64,000 nucleotides of DNA, taken from Oscillospiraceae bacterium (GTDB lineage Bacteria > Bacillota > Clostridia > Oscillospirales > Oscillospiraceae). The stretch spans positions 1-64,000 of the forward strand of contig JAFZSD010000030.1 in assembly GCA_017619535.1 (NCBI GenBank). The letters are read 5' to 3'. The notes beneath the pieces were generated by a model. That model saw only the letters and a list, made by a program, of their open reading frames with translations, did not search any database and was not told where the DNA came from. How positions within the stretch are numbered: the stretch's first letter is position 1; every line of letters begins with the position of its first letter. Of the stretch, positions 50,558-59,329 are shown piece after piece. A program made the position numbers and the translations under genes.

Positions 50558-51145
50558 TCATTTATGTGCGCAGTCAAGCCCGTACTCCAGAGCTCTTCTG
50601 TTGAGTTCTGCATACTTTTTCGGAACCCTGCGTTCTATCATTTCCATCAGCATATCTGCCGTTACAGGCAGCGCTCCCGCTGCGATCGACGCTCCAAGAA
50701 GTATTATATTAAGGACCTTTGCGGTGCCGATCTCGCGAACGGCAGCATCAGTGTCGACGACAGTCAGTCTTCCCACGTGTTCACGAAGGTGCCCTATCAT
50801 GACTTCCGAGGAGTATCCGGATCTGACGAGAGCCTCTGTCACCGGTATAACGACCCGTGAACTTACGACCGCGGCGCCGTCTTCCTTCAGATACGGAAGC
50901 ATGCGCACCGCTTCTCCCGGCTCGAAGCCGATGATTGTGTCAGCTCCTCCGAGGGGAACCATCGGAGAATATACGCCTTCGCCGATGCGAATATGACTCG
51001 TCACGCTGCCTCCGCGCTGAGCCATACCGATCGTCTCGGCGCTCATTACGGGGATCCCGCTCTCCATAGCGGAGGCGGATATAAGTTTTGACGCGAGAAC
51101 GGTCCCCTGACCGCCTACGCCGCACAGTATGATGCCAGTACTCAT
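50558..51145 (-). CDS. iorB: indolepyruvate oxidoreductase subunit beta
   Basis: A 195-residue subunit of indolepyruvate ferredoxin oxidoreductase, corresponding to the gamma domain of 2-oxoacid:ferredoxin oxidoreductases. It begins GIILCGVGGQGTVLASKLIS and continues TIGMAQRGGSVTSHIRIG, both typical. The ATG at 51145 overlaps the iorA stop (TAATG), with GGAGGGGAAG upstream inside iorA, so the two subunits are made in step. It forms the enzyme with iorA. Confidence 0.95.
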   Translation of the reverse strand: MSTGIILCGVGGQGTVLASKLISASAMESGIPVMSAETIGMAQRGGSVTSHIRIGEGVYSPMVPLGGADTIIGFEPGEAVRMLPYLKEDGAAVVSSRVVIPVTEALVRSGYSSEVMIGHLREHVGRLTVVDTDAAVREIGTAKVLNIILLGASIAAGALPVTADMLMEMIERRVPKKYAELNRRALEYGLDCAHK

Positions 51146-52947
51146 TATTCTTCCCCTCCGATCGCTCCGGCGGGACACACCCTGCTGCAGAGACCGCACC
51201 CTGTGCACTGAGCCGTATCTATAACGGCTTTACCGTCCGGCATAGAGATCGCGGGACATCCGAGTTCCTTTATGCATCTGCTGCATCCGACGCATTTTTC
51301 CGGGCTGACGGAAGCGGGTCCTCTCCCCTTTGAGACCGCGATGCACGGGGAGCGGAAAACGATCGCCTTGACTCCCGGAAGCGCCGAGGCGCATCTGACC
51401 GCACCCACGGCCGCGTCCAGTTCGAAGGGGTCGACCGTCTCCACGAATCCAAGTCCGATCCCGCGCAGAACGCTCTCGATGCTTACGGCAGTTCCGCTGC
51501 CGCCCATCATCGTAATCCCGGTCCCCGGATGCGGCTGGTGTCCCGTCATCGCCGTGGTGGAATTATCGAGGACTATGAGAGTCATGTCGGCTTTGTTGTA
51601 TACCGCGTTCACGACACCGGGTATAGCTGAAGCGAAGAAAGTCGAATCGCCCACGAACGCGAAGCAGGAAGTATCGGGTTCGATACGGTTGATCCCCTGC
51701 GCTATCCCCAGGCCCGCGCCCATGCAGAGACAGGTGTCCACCATGTCCAGGGGCATCGCGTTTCCCAGCGTGTAACAGCCGATATCTCCGCAGAAAACCG
51801 CCTTTTTGCCTTTCATGGCGGTCTTTACGGCGTAGAAAGATGCTCTGTGGGGACAGCCCGCGCATAGCACGGGCGGCCTCACCGGAAGTTCAGGCTGTCC
51901 GGAAACGGCCTTCCTGCTCACGGGCTCTCCCATGAACGCCGAGATATCCTCCAGTACGCTGTCCACGGTATTTTCTCCTGCCGTACGGACGTCACCGGTG
52001 AGTTTTCCCCTGATCCTTACATTAAGTCCGAACTTGCCGCATACATAGACCAGAGCCTGTTCGATCACCGGATCGAGCTCTTCGACGCAGAGGACCTCGT
52101 CGAGCCCCCTGAGGAATTCGACAGCCTTTTTCTCCGGGAACGGATACGGCGTCGATACCTTGAACAGCCTCATCCTGCCGAGCCGCTCTCTGGCCTCCAT
52201 GGCGTAACCGAAGCTGACTCCTCCTGTCGCCACACCCTTCCGGCTGCCGTTCTCCTCCGGGTAGACCTTATTGATCGGGTCATCCGAAAACACGTCGCTC
52301 AGCGCGGAGTTCCGTTCGACGATCTTCTTGTGATTGGCGTTTGCCAGCCGCGGAAAGATCACCCAGCGGCCGCTGTCCTTTACGAACCCTTCGGCTGCAT
52401 GCTCCAGATACTCGCCTGCATCCTTCACGTCCACGGAAGCATAGCAGTGTGATACTCTGGTGGTCGAACGGAGGAAAACGGGCGTGCCGTATCTCTCAGA
52501 CAGAAGGAAGGCCTCCTGCACCATTTCGTAGGCCTCCTGGACCGTGGAGGGATCATAGCACGGGACTTTTGAAAAGCCCGCGTAAGTCCGCGTATCCTGC
52601 TCGGTCTGTGAGGATATGGGACCGGGGTCGTCGGCCACGAGGACGACCATCCCTCCCTTTACGCCGATGTATTCGACGCACATGAGAGGATCGGAAGCGA
52701 CGTTCAGTCCCATCTGCTTCATCGTCACCAGCACTCTGGCTCCGGCATACGCGGCTCCGGCGGCGACCTCCATGGCCGTCTTCTCATTGACGGACCATTC
52801 AACGTAGGTGCCCTCCGGCCTGTATTTCGCAGCGGTCTCGAGCACTTCCGTAGACGGCGTGCCCGGGTATCCGCAGACGAGGTCGACTCCGGACGCTATC
52901 GCGCCGAGAGCTATCGCCTCGTTACCCATCAGGAATTCTCTGTGCAT
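51145..52947 (-). CDS. iorA: indolepyruvate ferredoxin oxidoreductase subunit alpha
   Basis: A 600-residue subunit that, with iorB, interconverts arylpyruvates and arylacetyl-CoA with ferredoxin. The N-terminal pyrimidine domain opens MGNEAIALGAIASGVDLVCGYPGTPSTEVLE. The thiamine diphosphate region (about 375-460) includes CAGCPHRASFYA, GDIGCYTLG, CMGAGLGIAQG and GDSTFFASAIPG. The C-terminal 50 residues hold two [4Fe-4S] ferredoxin motifs (CVGCSRCIKELGCP, CTGCGLCSRVCP). The ATG at 52947 with GGAAGTG upstream gives the family's normal N terminus. In amino acid fermenters the enzyme oxidises arylpyruvates; in methanogens it runs reductively for aromatic amino acid synthesis. Confidence 0.96.
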   Translation of the reverse strand: MHREFLMGNEAIALGAIASGVDLVCGYPGTPSTEVLETAAKYRPEGTYVEWSVNEKTAMEVAAGAAYAGARVLVTMKQMGLNVASDPLMCVEYIGVKGGMVVLVADDPGPISSQTEQDTRTYAGFSKVPCYDPSTVQEAYEMVQEAFLLSERYGTPVFLRSTTRVSHCYASVDVKDAGEYLEHAAEGFVKDSGRWVIFPRLANANHKKIVERNSALSDVFSDDPINKVYPEENGSRKGVATGGVSFGYAMEARERLGRMRLFKVSTPYPFPEKKAVEFLRGLDEVLCVEELDPVIEQALVYVCGKFGLNVRIRGKLTGDVRTAGENTVDSVLEDISAFMGEPVSRKAVSGQPELPVRPPVLCAGCPHRASFYAVKTAMKGKKAVFCGDIGCYTLGNAMPLDMVDTCLCMGAGLGIAQGINRIEPDTSCFAFVGDSTFFASAIPGVVNAVYNKADMTLIVLDNSTTAMTGHQPHPGTGITMMGGSGTAVSIESVLRGIGLGFVETVDPFELDAAVGAVRCASALPGVKAIVFRSPCIAVSKGRGPASVSPEKCVGCSRCIKELGCPAISMPDGKAVIDTAQCTGCGLCSRVCPAGAIGGEE

Positions 52948-52996
52948 TCGATCACTTCCGTATAGTTCAGATGCATCCCGTCTCGCCCCGTCGGGA

Positions 52997-53590
52997 TCAG
53001 TCTTCTCTTTCTGAAACAGGCAGACGTACCGGCACGGTGAATCTGCCTTCTTCGATATCAAAAGTGTACAGGTCGCAGTTGCGTACGAGTCTGGACCACC
53101 AGGCTCCGCGGGAGTCCGGTGTGAGATACTCCAGCGCTCCCTTCATGGCTATCGCGTGGGTAGAAATCAGGATGTTCCCTTCAGACGGTGAAGCGCGCAG
53201 TTCCTCAAGGAAACTGCCCATGCGGGCTTTCACCGAACCGAGAGTCTCCATCCCTTCAGGAGCCGGTTCGTTCGCGAAATCGCCGAAGAACCTGACGAGC
53301 TCCGGCGGAAGGTCGTTGAGATCGGTGCCTTCATAGGGGCCGTAGTCCATCTCCATAAGACGTTCGTCAGTGATGATATCTTTTCCGCCCGCTATTATCC
53401 CCGCAGTCTGGACAGCTCTGGTCAGAGGGCTGGAATAGACGCGCGAAAACGCGATCCCGCTGTCTTTCAGAGCCCGGGCGACCACGGAGGCCTGTTCAGT
53501 TCCCTCTTCGTTCAGCGGGCAGTCGATCCTGCCCTGCATGATCCTCGCGTTGTTGAGCGCCGTCTTTCCGTGACGGATGATACAGATCAC
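52997..53590 (-). CDS. histidine phosphatase family protein
   Basis: A 197-residue phosphoglycerate-mutase-like phosphatase. The catalytic RHG motif is at the very N terminus (VICIIRHGKTALNN). Other parts are the GRIDCPLNEEGTEQA segment, SSPLTRAVQTA, LMEMDYGPYEG and the second His in STHAIAMKG. The start is inferred to be GTG at 53590, which overlaps the flavodoxin stop (GTGA) and begins exactly at the first beta strand. The substrate is unknown; relatives include alpha-ribazole phosphatase and phosphoglycerate mutase. Confidence 0.88.
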   Translation of the reverse strand: MICIIRHGKTALNNARIMQGRIDCPLNEEGTEQASVVARALKDSGIAFSRVYSSPLTRAVQTAGIIAGGKDIITDERLMEMDYGPYEGTDLNDLPPELVRFFGDFANEPAPEGMETLGSVKARMGSFLEELRASPSEGNILISTHAIAMKGALEYLTPDSRGAWWSRLVRNCDLYTFDIEEGRFTVPVRLPVSERED

Positions 53591-54045
53591 AGCGTGTCCG
53601 CCCAGCTCACGAGCTCCGCACCGCAGCTCACGCGCTTCGCATCGTTTATCACGGCGCCTTTCACATAGGGCTGCAGCTTCTCCACTGTCTTTCCGAGGCC
53701 GCTGCTTCCCGACGTTGCAAACAGGATGACCCTTTTCCCGGTCCAGTCGTAATTCTTGCAGAAAGTGTTGATAACGTTGGGAGCGCAGTAATACCATATC
53801 GGGAATCCGATGTATACCGTGTCGTATTCTTCGAAGTTTTCGATCCTGCCCGCTACGGGGACGTCTTTTCTGCCGAACTTTTCCTTATTGCATCTTGCAA
53901 GCGGATTCGTCCATTTGATATCCGCGGCGGTATAGGGCACCTCGGGTACTATCTCGAAGATATCAGCTCCGAGATGCTCCGCGAGCTCGTTTCCGGCTCT
54001 TGCCGTGTTTCCTTCAGCACTGAAATAAGTGACAAGCGTCTTCAT
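53587..54045 (-). CDS. flavodoxin family protein
   Basis: A 152-residue FMN-binding flavodoxin. The phosphate loop is TYFSAEGNTARAG at the N terminus, then ADIFEIVPEVPYTAADIKW, YIGFPIWYYCAPNVINTF and FATSGSSGLGKTVEKL, the standard layout of the DUF/flavodoxin-4 subgroup common in Clostridia. It can carry electrons in place of ferredoxin. It starts 16 bases after the tocopherol-cyclase-like gene and overlaps the phosphatase gene by four bases. Confidence 0.92.
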   Translation of the reverse strand: MKTLVTYFSAEGNTARAGNELAEHLGADIFEIVPEVPYTAADIKWTNPLARCNKEKFGRKDVPVAGRIENFEEYDTVYIGFPIWYYCAPNVINTFCKNYDWTGKRVILFATSGSSGLGKTVEKLQPYVKGAVINDAKRVSCGAELVSWADTL

Positions 54046-54061
54046 TTAAACTCTCCTTATC

Positions 54062-55198
54062 TTATATCGGGTCATACTCTCCGTATTCGCATCCGACATG
54101 TGTCGCCTCGATCTCGTCGACGAGCGCGAAAGCTCCGTCTTTTCTGTCGTAAAGCTTTACGGTACCGAAACCGTTTCCGCCGTTCCATAGACGGTTGTGC
54201 CTCTTTGAACCGTCCGGAGCCTCATAATTCACGAACAGCATGTCGCTCTTCATGCACGTTATATCCGTCTCCATCGCGGCGTATCTGTTTTCCTGACGGA
54301 CGTGCCATCTGACTTCCTCGTCGTCCTCTTCAAAGGAGAACTCCGTCTTTACTGCGAGCCAGAAGTGGGAGAAGTTGAAGTCATATTCCCTGCCCTCGTA
54401 GCAGAACGCGCCCAGAAGCCGGCGGTCCAGCGGGACGAAGTAGATCTTCGGCCGTCCTCCGCCGATGTCGAAGGCGCTGTTTTCCAGCGTACGACCGATC
54501 AGCCTGCTCCTGAGGCAGCTGGACGCCAGCCAGACCCAGGGAGTAGTGAAGTCGCGGCCCCAGTTCTTGTCGGCGTATCCGTAGCACTTGTCCGGGCTGA
54601 CAGTATATTCCCTGCCGTTGCAGACTATCTTTCCGGAATAGGCAGTCTTCATGCCCTCGGCGTGCCAGTACATGGCGAAAGCCTCTGCGGACCTGAGGAA
54701 CCTGCCGGCGCCGTAACCGACGTTGAAGGCGATCTGCTTGTCCACTTTGAGATCCCAGCTTATCTCTCCGGAACCGCACATCCACTCGGGATGCTCCGCC
54801 GCCTCTTCAGGGCTTATGCTGACGCTTCCGCGCAATTCTGTCTCCGATGCGAGGCAGTCCGCAGCCCCTACGCTGTAGGGGGCGTCCATGTGGATATCCA
54901 CGTCCTTCCACGCAAAGAAACGGTGGAGCTGGAAGTGTTCTTCTCCCCAGCATCCGGCCTTGACCATCAGATATGAAGGCCTCTTTCCTGCCTCTTTGTT
55001 CGCCGGCAGCTGACCCAGCACAGGTTCATCTTCGGCAAGGGCGGGGTTGCAGACGAAGAACTCGATGAAAAAGGGCTTGTCCTCCCCTGTCTCTGCGTCC
55101 TGCGCCGTAAAGGAATGCCACCACCAGTCGTATCCGCGTTTTCTCAGAGTTCCGCGGAGCATGCAGGCGTCTTTTGAAATATCATGTTTAGTGACCAT
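54062..55198 (-). CDS. tocopherol-cyclase-like family protein
   Basis: A 378-residue protein resembling the tocopherol cyclase-like family (two lipocalin-like barrels). Landmarks are KRGYDWWWHSFTAQD near the N terminus, SWDLKVDKQIAFN, MYWHAEGMKTAYSG and the diagnostic GYADKNWGRDFTTPWVWLAS near 205-225. The plant and cyanobacterial enzymes cyclise tocopherol, a pathway not expected in an anaerobe, so a different lipid-like ligand is likely. No signal peptide is seen. It lies between the SGNH/MBOAT pair and a flavodoxin. The family call rests on motif resemblance. Confidence 0.72.
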   Translation of the reverse strand: MVTKHDISKDACMLRGTLRKRGYDWWWHSFTAQDAETGEDKPFFIEFFVCNPALAEDEPVLGQLPANKEAGKRPSYLMVKAGCWGEEHFQLHRFFAWKDVDIHMDAPYSVGAADCLASETELRGSVSISPEEAAEHPEWMCGSGEISWDLKVDKQIAFNVGYGAGRFLRSAEAFAMYWHAEGMKTAYSGKIVCNGREYTVSPDKCYGYADKNWGRDFTTPWVWLASSCLRSRLIGRTLENSAFDIGGGRPKIYFVPLDRRLLGAFCYEGREYDFNFSHFWLAVKTEFSFEEDDEEVRWHVRQENRYAAMETDITCMKSDMLFVNYEAPDGSKRHNRLWNGGNGFGTVKLYDRKDGAFALVDEIEATHVGCEYGEYDPI

Positions 55199-55271
55199 CG
55201 TCAGTACCTCCGGTGTTTTGCCGTCCGTCTACCTTATCTGCCGGACATTCACACGATCCGTCCCGATATCA

Positions 55272-56864
55272 TCAGTAAAGAATGATATCGCTGAAAGCAT
55301 AGGATGAGTCAGCCTTCTGTGAACTGTCAACTGCTCCGCCGTTCAGTATAACGTTATACTTCCCGTCAAGTCCGTAAAGATTCACTACATATCTGTGCCA
55401 CTCATAATCCAGTCCCGACGACTGCAGGGTGAAGCTTCTGATCACATTCCCGCCGCTGTCGTAGACGAACACTGAAGGCTGGCCGGCGCCGGCAAGTCTT
55501 TTGCCGCAGAAAGTCAGATAGCAGTGGCCGTCCGAAAGATCCATATCCGCCTTTACGCCGATGAATTCCGAGTTCAGAAGGTATTCAGCCAAATCACCTT
55601 CGTCAGGTCCGCGCTGCAGGGTCCCCGCGCAAAGGATGCCGTTCTGTCCTCCGCTGCTGTCTTCAGTCTGACCGGCGCCCCGGATCTCTGCGCCGGCGGT
55701 CAGCAGGTCCACAGGCTTCGCCCCGGTTACCTCTTCGTTCACAAGGGCTGCCGCGTAGAAGCTGTACTCATAGTCCTCCTGCGTGTTCATCGTCGAATAG
55801 TCGAATGTGGTATAGAAATCTTTCACCCGCTGGATGTAATCGAGATAGTTGTCTTCAGTGATCTGGTGCTTTCCGTCGTGCATCCACCTCAGGATAAGGC
55901 TGTTTATCCAGGTGCCGTAGTGAACGGTGTCCTTGTAATTGTTCAGATCCGCCGTCAGCTCCGGGCAGTCGTTGAACGAGAAGAGATGTATGTTGTCGTG
56001 GCCGAGTATCGTCTCTATCACGCACTGTTCCGCCTGTATATGCCGCAGTATGGTCCCGTCCGTGTTGAGATAGCTCCACCACACGGCGCAGTACGGGGAA
56101 AAATAGTAATAGAACTGGACGTCCGGATAATCGTCGGCAAGGGACGTCACGTTCTGCGTGATGTTCGCCCTTATCGCGTCAAGCTCGTCTTCGGTCATAG
56201 AAGGCGCCGGCTTTCCGGGTTTGTTGACCACGCCCTCCGGGCACACCTTGCTCACCCCGTAGGAATGGGCGTATCTCCAGCTCGAATAATCGTCGAAAGA
56301 CGTGATCCCCGGTTCGAACCCTTCCTGATTCCTGCCGTATGACATCTGGTACGCGAGCCCGAATACGACGTCCCTGTTGAACAGGTACTTCACGTCGTTG
56401 AACGGATCTGAATCATAGAGATACGTGGGATACTCGCCGAGATCGTCGCGCTTTGCATCCTTGTCATCGTAGAATCTCTGCATCTCGAGGCTTCGGACTA
56501 CTGTCTTCATTCTCGGGTTGCTCTCCAGGGCAAGCCTTATATTCTCGTCTATCTCCCTGAAAGTAGCGCCCGCGAAGGGCAGCTTGACGGAATTCGTTCC
56601 GAAAAGATCGTCCATCTCAGTAGTGCGGAAATTCTCGATGAGCGACGTGCCGGTTATCATGGCGTCGTAATCGAATCTTCTGATTATTCCGTTGTTCTGG
56701 CTGCGCTGGTTGGTCAGAGTATAGAAATACCTGTCCGTGTCCGGTTCGTGGTAATGGAAATACGGGTCGAGCCTGTATACCCACGCCCCTATAAGACACA
56801 GCGCTACAAGCACGATGGCCAGCCACAGCGCCAGCAGTTTTCTCGGTTTCTGTACTGAACTCAC
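55272..56864 (-). CDS. membrane-anchored SGNH-hydrolase-like protein, partner of MBOAT
   Basis: A 530-residue protein with an N-terminal signal anchor at about 11-30 and an extracytoplasmic body. SGNH catalytic elements can be read: Ser74 in MITGTSLIENF (block I), and D312-T-V-H315 in the DxxH block V. The C-terminal 150 residues look like a beta-sandwich (LSDGHCYLTFCGKRL, SGLDYEWHRYVVNLYGL). The start is GTG at 56864 with GGGAGGC upstream, ten bases after the MBOAT stop. In AlgI/AlgJ-, DltB/DltD- and PatA/PatB-type pairs an MBOAT moves acyl groups outward and such a protein places them on a polymer; that role is inferred here. Confidence 0.8.
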   Translation of the reverse strand: MSSVQKPRKLLALWLAIVLVALCLIGAWVYRLDPYFHYHEPDTDRYFYTLTNQRSQNNGIIRRFDYDAMITGTSLIENFRTTEMDDLFGTNSVKLPFAGATFREIDENIRLALESNPRMKTVVRSLEMQRFYDDKDAKRDDLGEYPTYLYDSDPFNDVKYLFNRDVVFGLAYQMSYGRNQEGFEPGITSFDDYSSWRYAHSYGVSKVCPEGVVNKPGKPAPSMTEDELDAIRANITQNVTSLADDYPDVQFYYYFSPYCAVWWSYLNTDGTILRHIQAEQCVIETILGHDNIHLFSFNDCPELTADLNNYKDTVHYGTWINSLILRWMHDGKHQITEDNYLDYIQRVKDFYTTFDYSTMNTQEDYEYSFYAAALVNEEVTGAKPVDLLTAGAEIRGAGQTEDSSGGQNGILCAGTLQRGPDEGDLAEYLLNSEFIGVKADMDLSDGHCYLTFCGKRLAGAGQPSVFVYDSGGNVIRSFTLQSSGLDYEWHRYVVNLYGLDGKYNVILNGGAVDSSQKADSSYAFSDIILY

Positions 56865-56874
56865 GGCTGCCTCC

Positions 56875-58323
56875 CTAGAAGTTGAAATACACGAACACAG
56901 ACTCGCCGCCCAGGCATATGAAGCTCCATATGAAAGCGACGGCTGCGGCTATCATCGACACGGCCGATATCTTCCTCAGATTCCTGTAGTTGTTCTGCGG
57001 TATTAGACAAATCGCAAAAGCCGCGGCCAGAAAGACGAGCGGCCAGAAGCCCCTGACGTTTTTCGTGAAATACTGCAGATGCAGGACGTTCTCGAACAAC
57101 GCCGTTTCCTTTATCTTGAACGCCGTTATAAGGCTCTCGCTCAAATTCATGCTCTGAAATCCGAACATGGTCTTCAGTATGCTCTTCCACTGGCTGATGG
57201 AATTCGACCTGAAAAGAAGCGCAAGGATATTCAGCACGGAGAACGTGACTCCCCACCGCACGGGGGTGAATATCCTCTCCTCTGTTTTGTCGAACAGCCT
57301 GTCGATCACCAGGAACAGTCCGTGCAGGAGGCCCCAAAGGATAAACGTCCAGTTCGCCCCGTGCCAGATGCCGCTGATTATAAAGACTATCATGACGTTG
57401 AGGCACGTCCTGAAGGTCCCCTTCCTGCTGCCTCCCAGCGGGAAGTAGATATACTTGGTAAAGAACCTCGTCAGAGAGATATGCCATCTCTTCCAGTAAT
57501 CGCGTATGGATATGGCTTTATACGGGGAGTCGAAGTTTATAGGCAGCAGGATGTTCAGCATCAGAGACACGCCTACGGCCATGTCGCAGTATCCGCTGAA
57601 GTCGAAGTACTTCTCGAAAGTGTAGCTCAGCGTGACGACGATCCAGTCCATGGCGGTCGCGCCGGAGACATTATTAAATCCCCATGTGACGGCTGCCGCG
57701 AACGTATCCGCTATAATGACCTTCTTGAAAAGGCCGAAACAGAATATCTTTAGCCCGAAAGCGACGTTCTCCCAGTTTATCCTCTTGAGCGACTGATCGT
57801 TGAGCTGGGAGATGAAGTCGACCGGATCGGTCAGCGGGCCCATGAGTATCTTCGGGAAATAGAGGATGAAAGCCGCATAGTCCACAAGGGAAACGTTCTC
57901 CAGTTCACCCTTGTACACGGCCACCACATAGGCGATCTGCTGGAACGTTATGAAGCTCAGGCCGACCGGGAGTATCAGGTTCCGCAGCGCGATCTCCGTT
58001 CCGAAGAACGTATTCAGGTTCGAAATGCCGAAATTGAGATATTTGAACAGGAGCAGCAGGCATATGTTCACAGCGATCGGCACGGCCGCAAGCAGTCTTC
58101 TGCCCGTGTCTCTTTTGCGCATGAGCACGGCGAACAGATAGTTTACGGCCATGCTTACGACGAGCACGGCGAGGGACTTCACGTCCATATAGCCGTAGAA
58201 GACTGCGCTGGCCGCGATCAGCACAAGTTTCCCGGCCAGTTTGCCAGCTTTATTCAGAAGGAAATATGCCAGAAGCGTGACAGGCATGAACAGAAGGATA
58301 AATCCGAATGAATTGAACTGCAT
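56875..58323 (-). CDS. MBOAT-family O-acyltransferase (AlgI-like)
   Basis: A 482-residue polytopic membrane protein of the MBOAT family, similar to AlgI and DltB. The invariant His lies in IISGIWHGANWTFILWGLLHG near 310-330, preceded by the substrate-loop motif FDSPYKAISIRDYWKRWHISL and FFTKYIYFPLGGSRKG. It carries acyl groups, usually acetyl, across the membrane for O-acylation of an extracellular polysaccharide or teichoic acid. It is the first gene after a good promoter (58380-58407), followed by its SGNH partner. Confidence 0.93.
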   Translation of the reverse strand: MQFNSFGFILLFMPVTLLAYFLLNKAGKLAGKLVLIAASAVFYGYMDVKSLAVLVVSMAVNYLFAVLMRKRDTGRRLLAAVPIAVNICLLLLFKYLNFGISNLNTFFGTEIALRNLILPVGLSFITFQQIAYVVAVYKGELENVSLVDYAAFILYFPKILMGPLTDPVDFISQLNDQSLKRINWENVAFGLKIFCFGLFKKVIIADTFAAAVTWGFNNVSGATAMDWIVVTLSYTFEKYFDFSGYCDMAVGVSLMLNILLPINFDSPYKAISIRDYWKRWHISLTRFFTKYIYFPLGGSRKGTFRTCLNVMIVFIISGIWHGANWTFILWGLLHGLFLVIDRLFDKTEERIFTPVRWGVTFSVLNILALLFRSNSISQWKSILKTMFGFQSMNLSESLITAFKIKETALFENVLHLQYFTKNVRGFWPLVFLAAAFAICLIPQNNYRNLRKISAVSMIAAAVAFIWSFICLGGESVFVYFNF

Positions 58324-58379
58324 CCGCTTACTCTCCAGCGGGCCTTATTAGGCCTGATTTATATTCGTATACAGAATAT

Positions 58380-58407
58380 ATTATAGAGCAAAAGCGCTTT
58401 TTTTCAA
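58380..58407 (-). promoter_or_regulatory. sigma-A promoter for the MBOAT operon
   Basis: TTGAAA (58402-58407) and TATAAT (58380-58385) on the minus strand are 16 bases apart. The spacer contains the palindrome AAAAGCGCTTTT, a possible operator. Confidence 0.65.
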
Positions 58408-58447
58408 TGTTTTCTTTCCGCGGATCAGCCGGAACATAAATGAGCGC

Positions 58448-58482
58448 AAAAAACGGACCCGCTCACAAAGAGCCGGGTCCGT
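58448..58482 (-). terminator. terminator of the ECF transporter operon
   Basis: A 9-bp stem (58453-58461 with 58474-58482) with a 12-base loop, followed on the minus strand by TTTTTTGCGC. It lies 20 bases after the ecfT stop. Confidence 0.85.
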
Positions 58483-58501
58483 GTTTATCTGTCGCAGTCA
58501 G

Positions 58502-59329
58502 TCAGACGAACGGGTTCCAGAACCTGCCGCCGTTTATGACGTTCAGGGTTATCGAGGCGCCCAGCAGCAGAGCGCATACGGCCATCGCGGCTATATCCGC
58601 CGCCTTGAAAGGTCTCGCCATGTACCATGTCCGCTTTTTGCCCTTCCCGAAACCGCGAAGTTCCATCGCGTTGGAAATGACGTCTATCCTGTCCATGCTG
58701 GACAGGATGAGCGGGATAAGTATCGTGCTGGCGCTTTTCAGGCGTTTGACCAGATTCTGCTTCTTGCTCATCTCTATACCTCTCGCCTGCTGCGCCTGGG
58801 ATATCTCATGATAGCTCTTCTGGATATCCGGTATGTACCGCAGGGCGAGAGCCACGGAATAGGCTATCGTGTACCTGACGCCTACCCTGTTGAGGGACGC
58901 CGCGAACTCGCTGGGGTTCGTCGTGCATACGAAAAGAAGTACGATGGGTATCGTGGCGAAGTACTTGAGCACAAGATTCAGATGATAGAACAGCTGTTCC
59001 TTGGTGACCACATATCTGCCTCCCAGCGAAAACAGCTCGTGGCACGTGCCGTAGAGCGTTACGCCGTGCTGAGGAGAGAACAGGAATATCAGTATATTGT
59101 TGAGGATCATGAAGACCGCCATGAAGCTCAGGAGGAACGACACGTCCCGCAGGCGTATCTTCGAGATATAGAACAGAACGAAGCTGAGCACGGTGAGGAG
59201 CACCAAAAGGCGCGTATCGTAGGTGCTCATGGCCGCGAAGCTCCACAGGAGCAGGCAGATGAACTTCGTTGCGCCTGTCAGCCGATGGACCGGAGAAGGG
59301 CGGTCTATGTAGTTGAAGATGTTTCTCAC
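58502..59329 (-). CDS. ecfT: ECF transporter transmembrane subunit EcfT
   Basis: A 275-residue membrane subunit with about six helices. It couples the ATPases to the substrate-binding subunit. The cytoplasmic coupling segments are present with the Ala-Arg-Gly signature in QAQQARGIEMSKK near 195, and a second coupling region in AMELRGFGKGKKR. The start codon is GTG at 59329, which overlaps the ATPase stop (GTGA). Order S-AA'-T is complete in this operon, so this is a dedicated-module ECF importer. Confidence 0.92.
   Translation of the reverse strand: MRNIFNYIDRPSPVHRLTGATKFICLLLWSFAAMSTYDTRLLVLLTVLSFVLFYISKIRLRDVSFLLSFMAVFMILNNILIFLFSPQHGVTLYGTCHELFSLGGRYVVTKEQLFYHLNLVLKYFATIPIVLLFVCTTNPSEFAASLNRVGVRYTIAYSVALALRYIPDIQKSYHEISQAQQARGIEMSKKQNLVKRLKSASTILIPLILSSMDRIDVISNAMELRGFGKGKKRTWYMARPFKAADIAAMAVCALLLGASITLNVINGGRFWNPFV

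Noticed and set aside
56305-56325. GGTTCGAACC, resembling a tRNA T-loop
   Set aside because: It lies inside the SGNH-like gene, and no acceptor or anticodon stem can be built around it.
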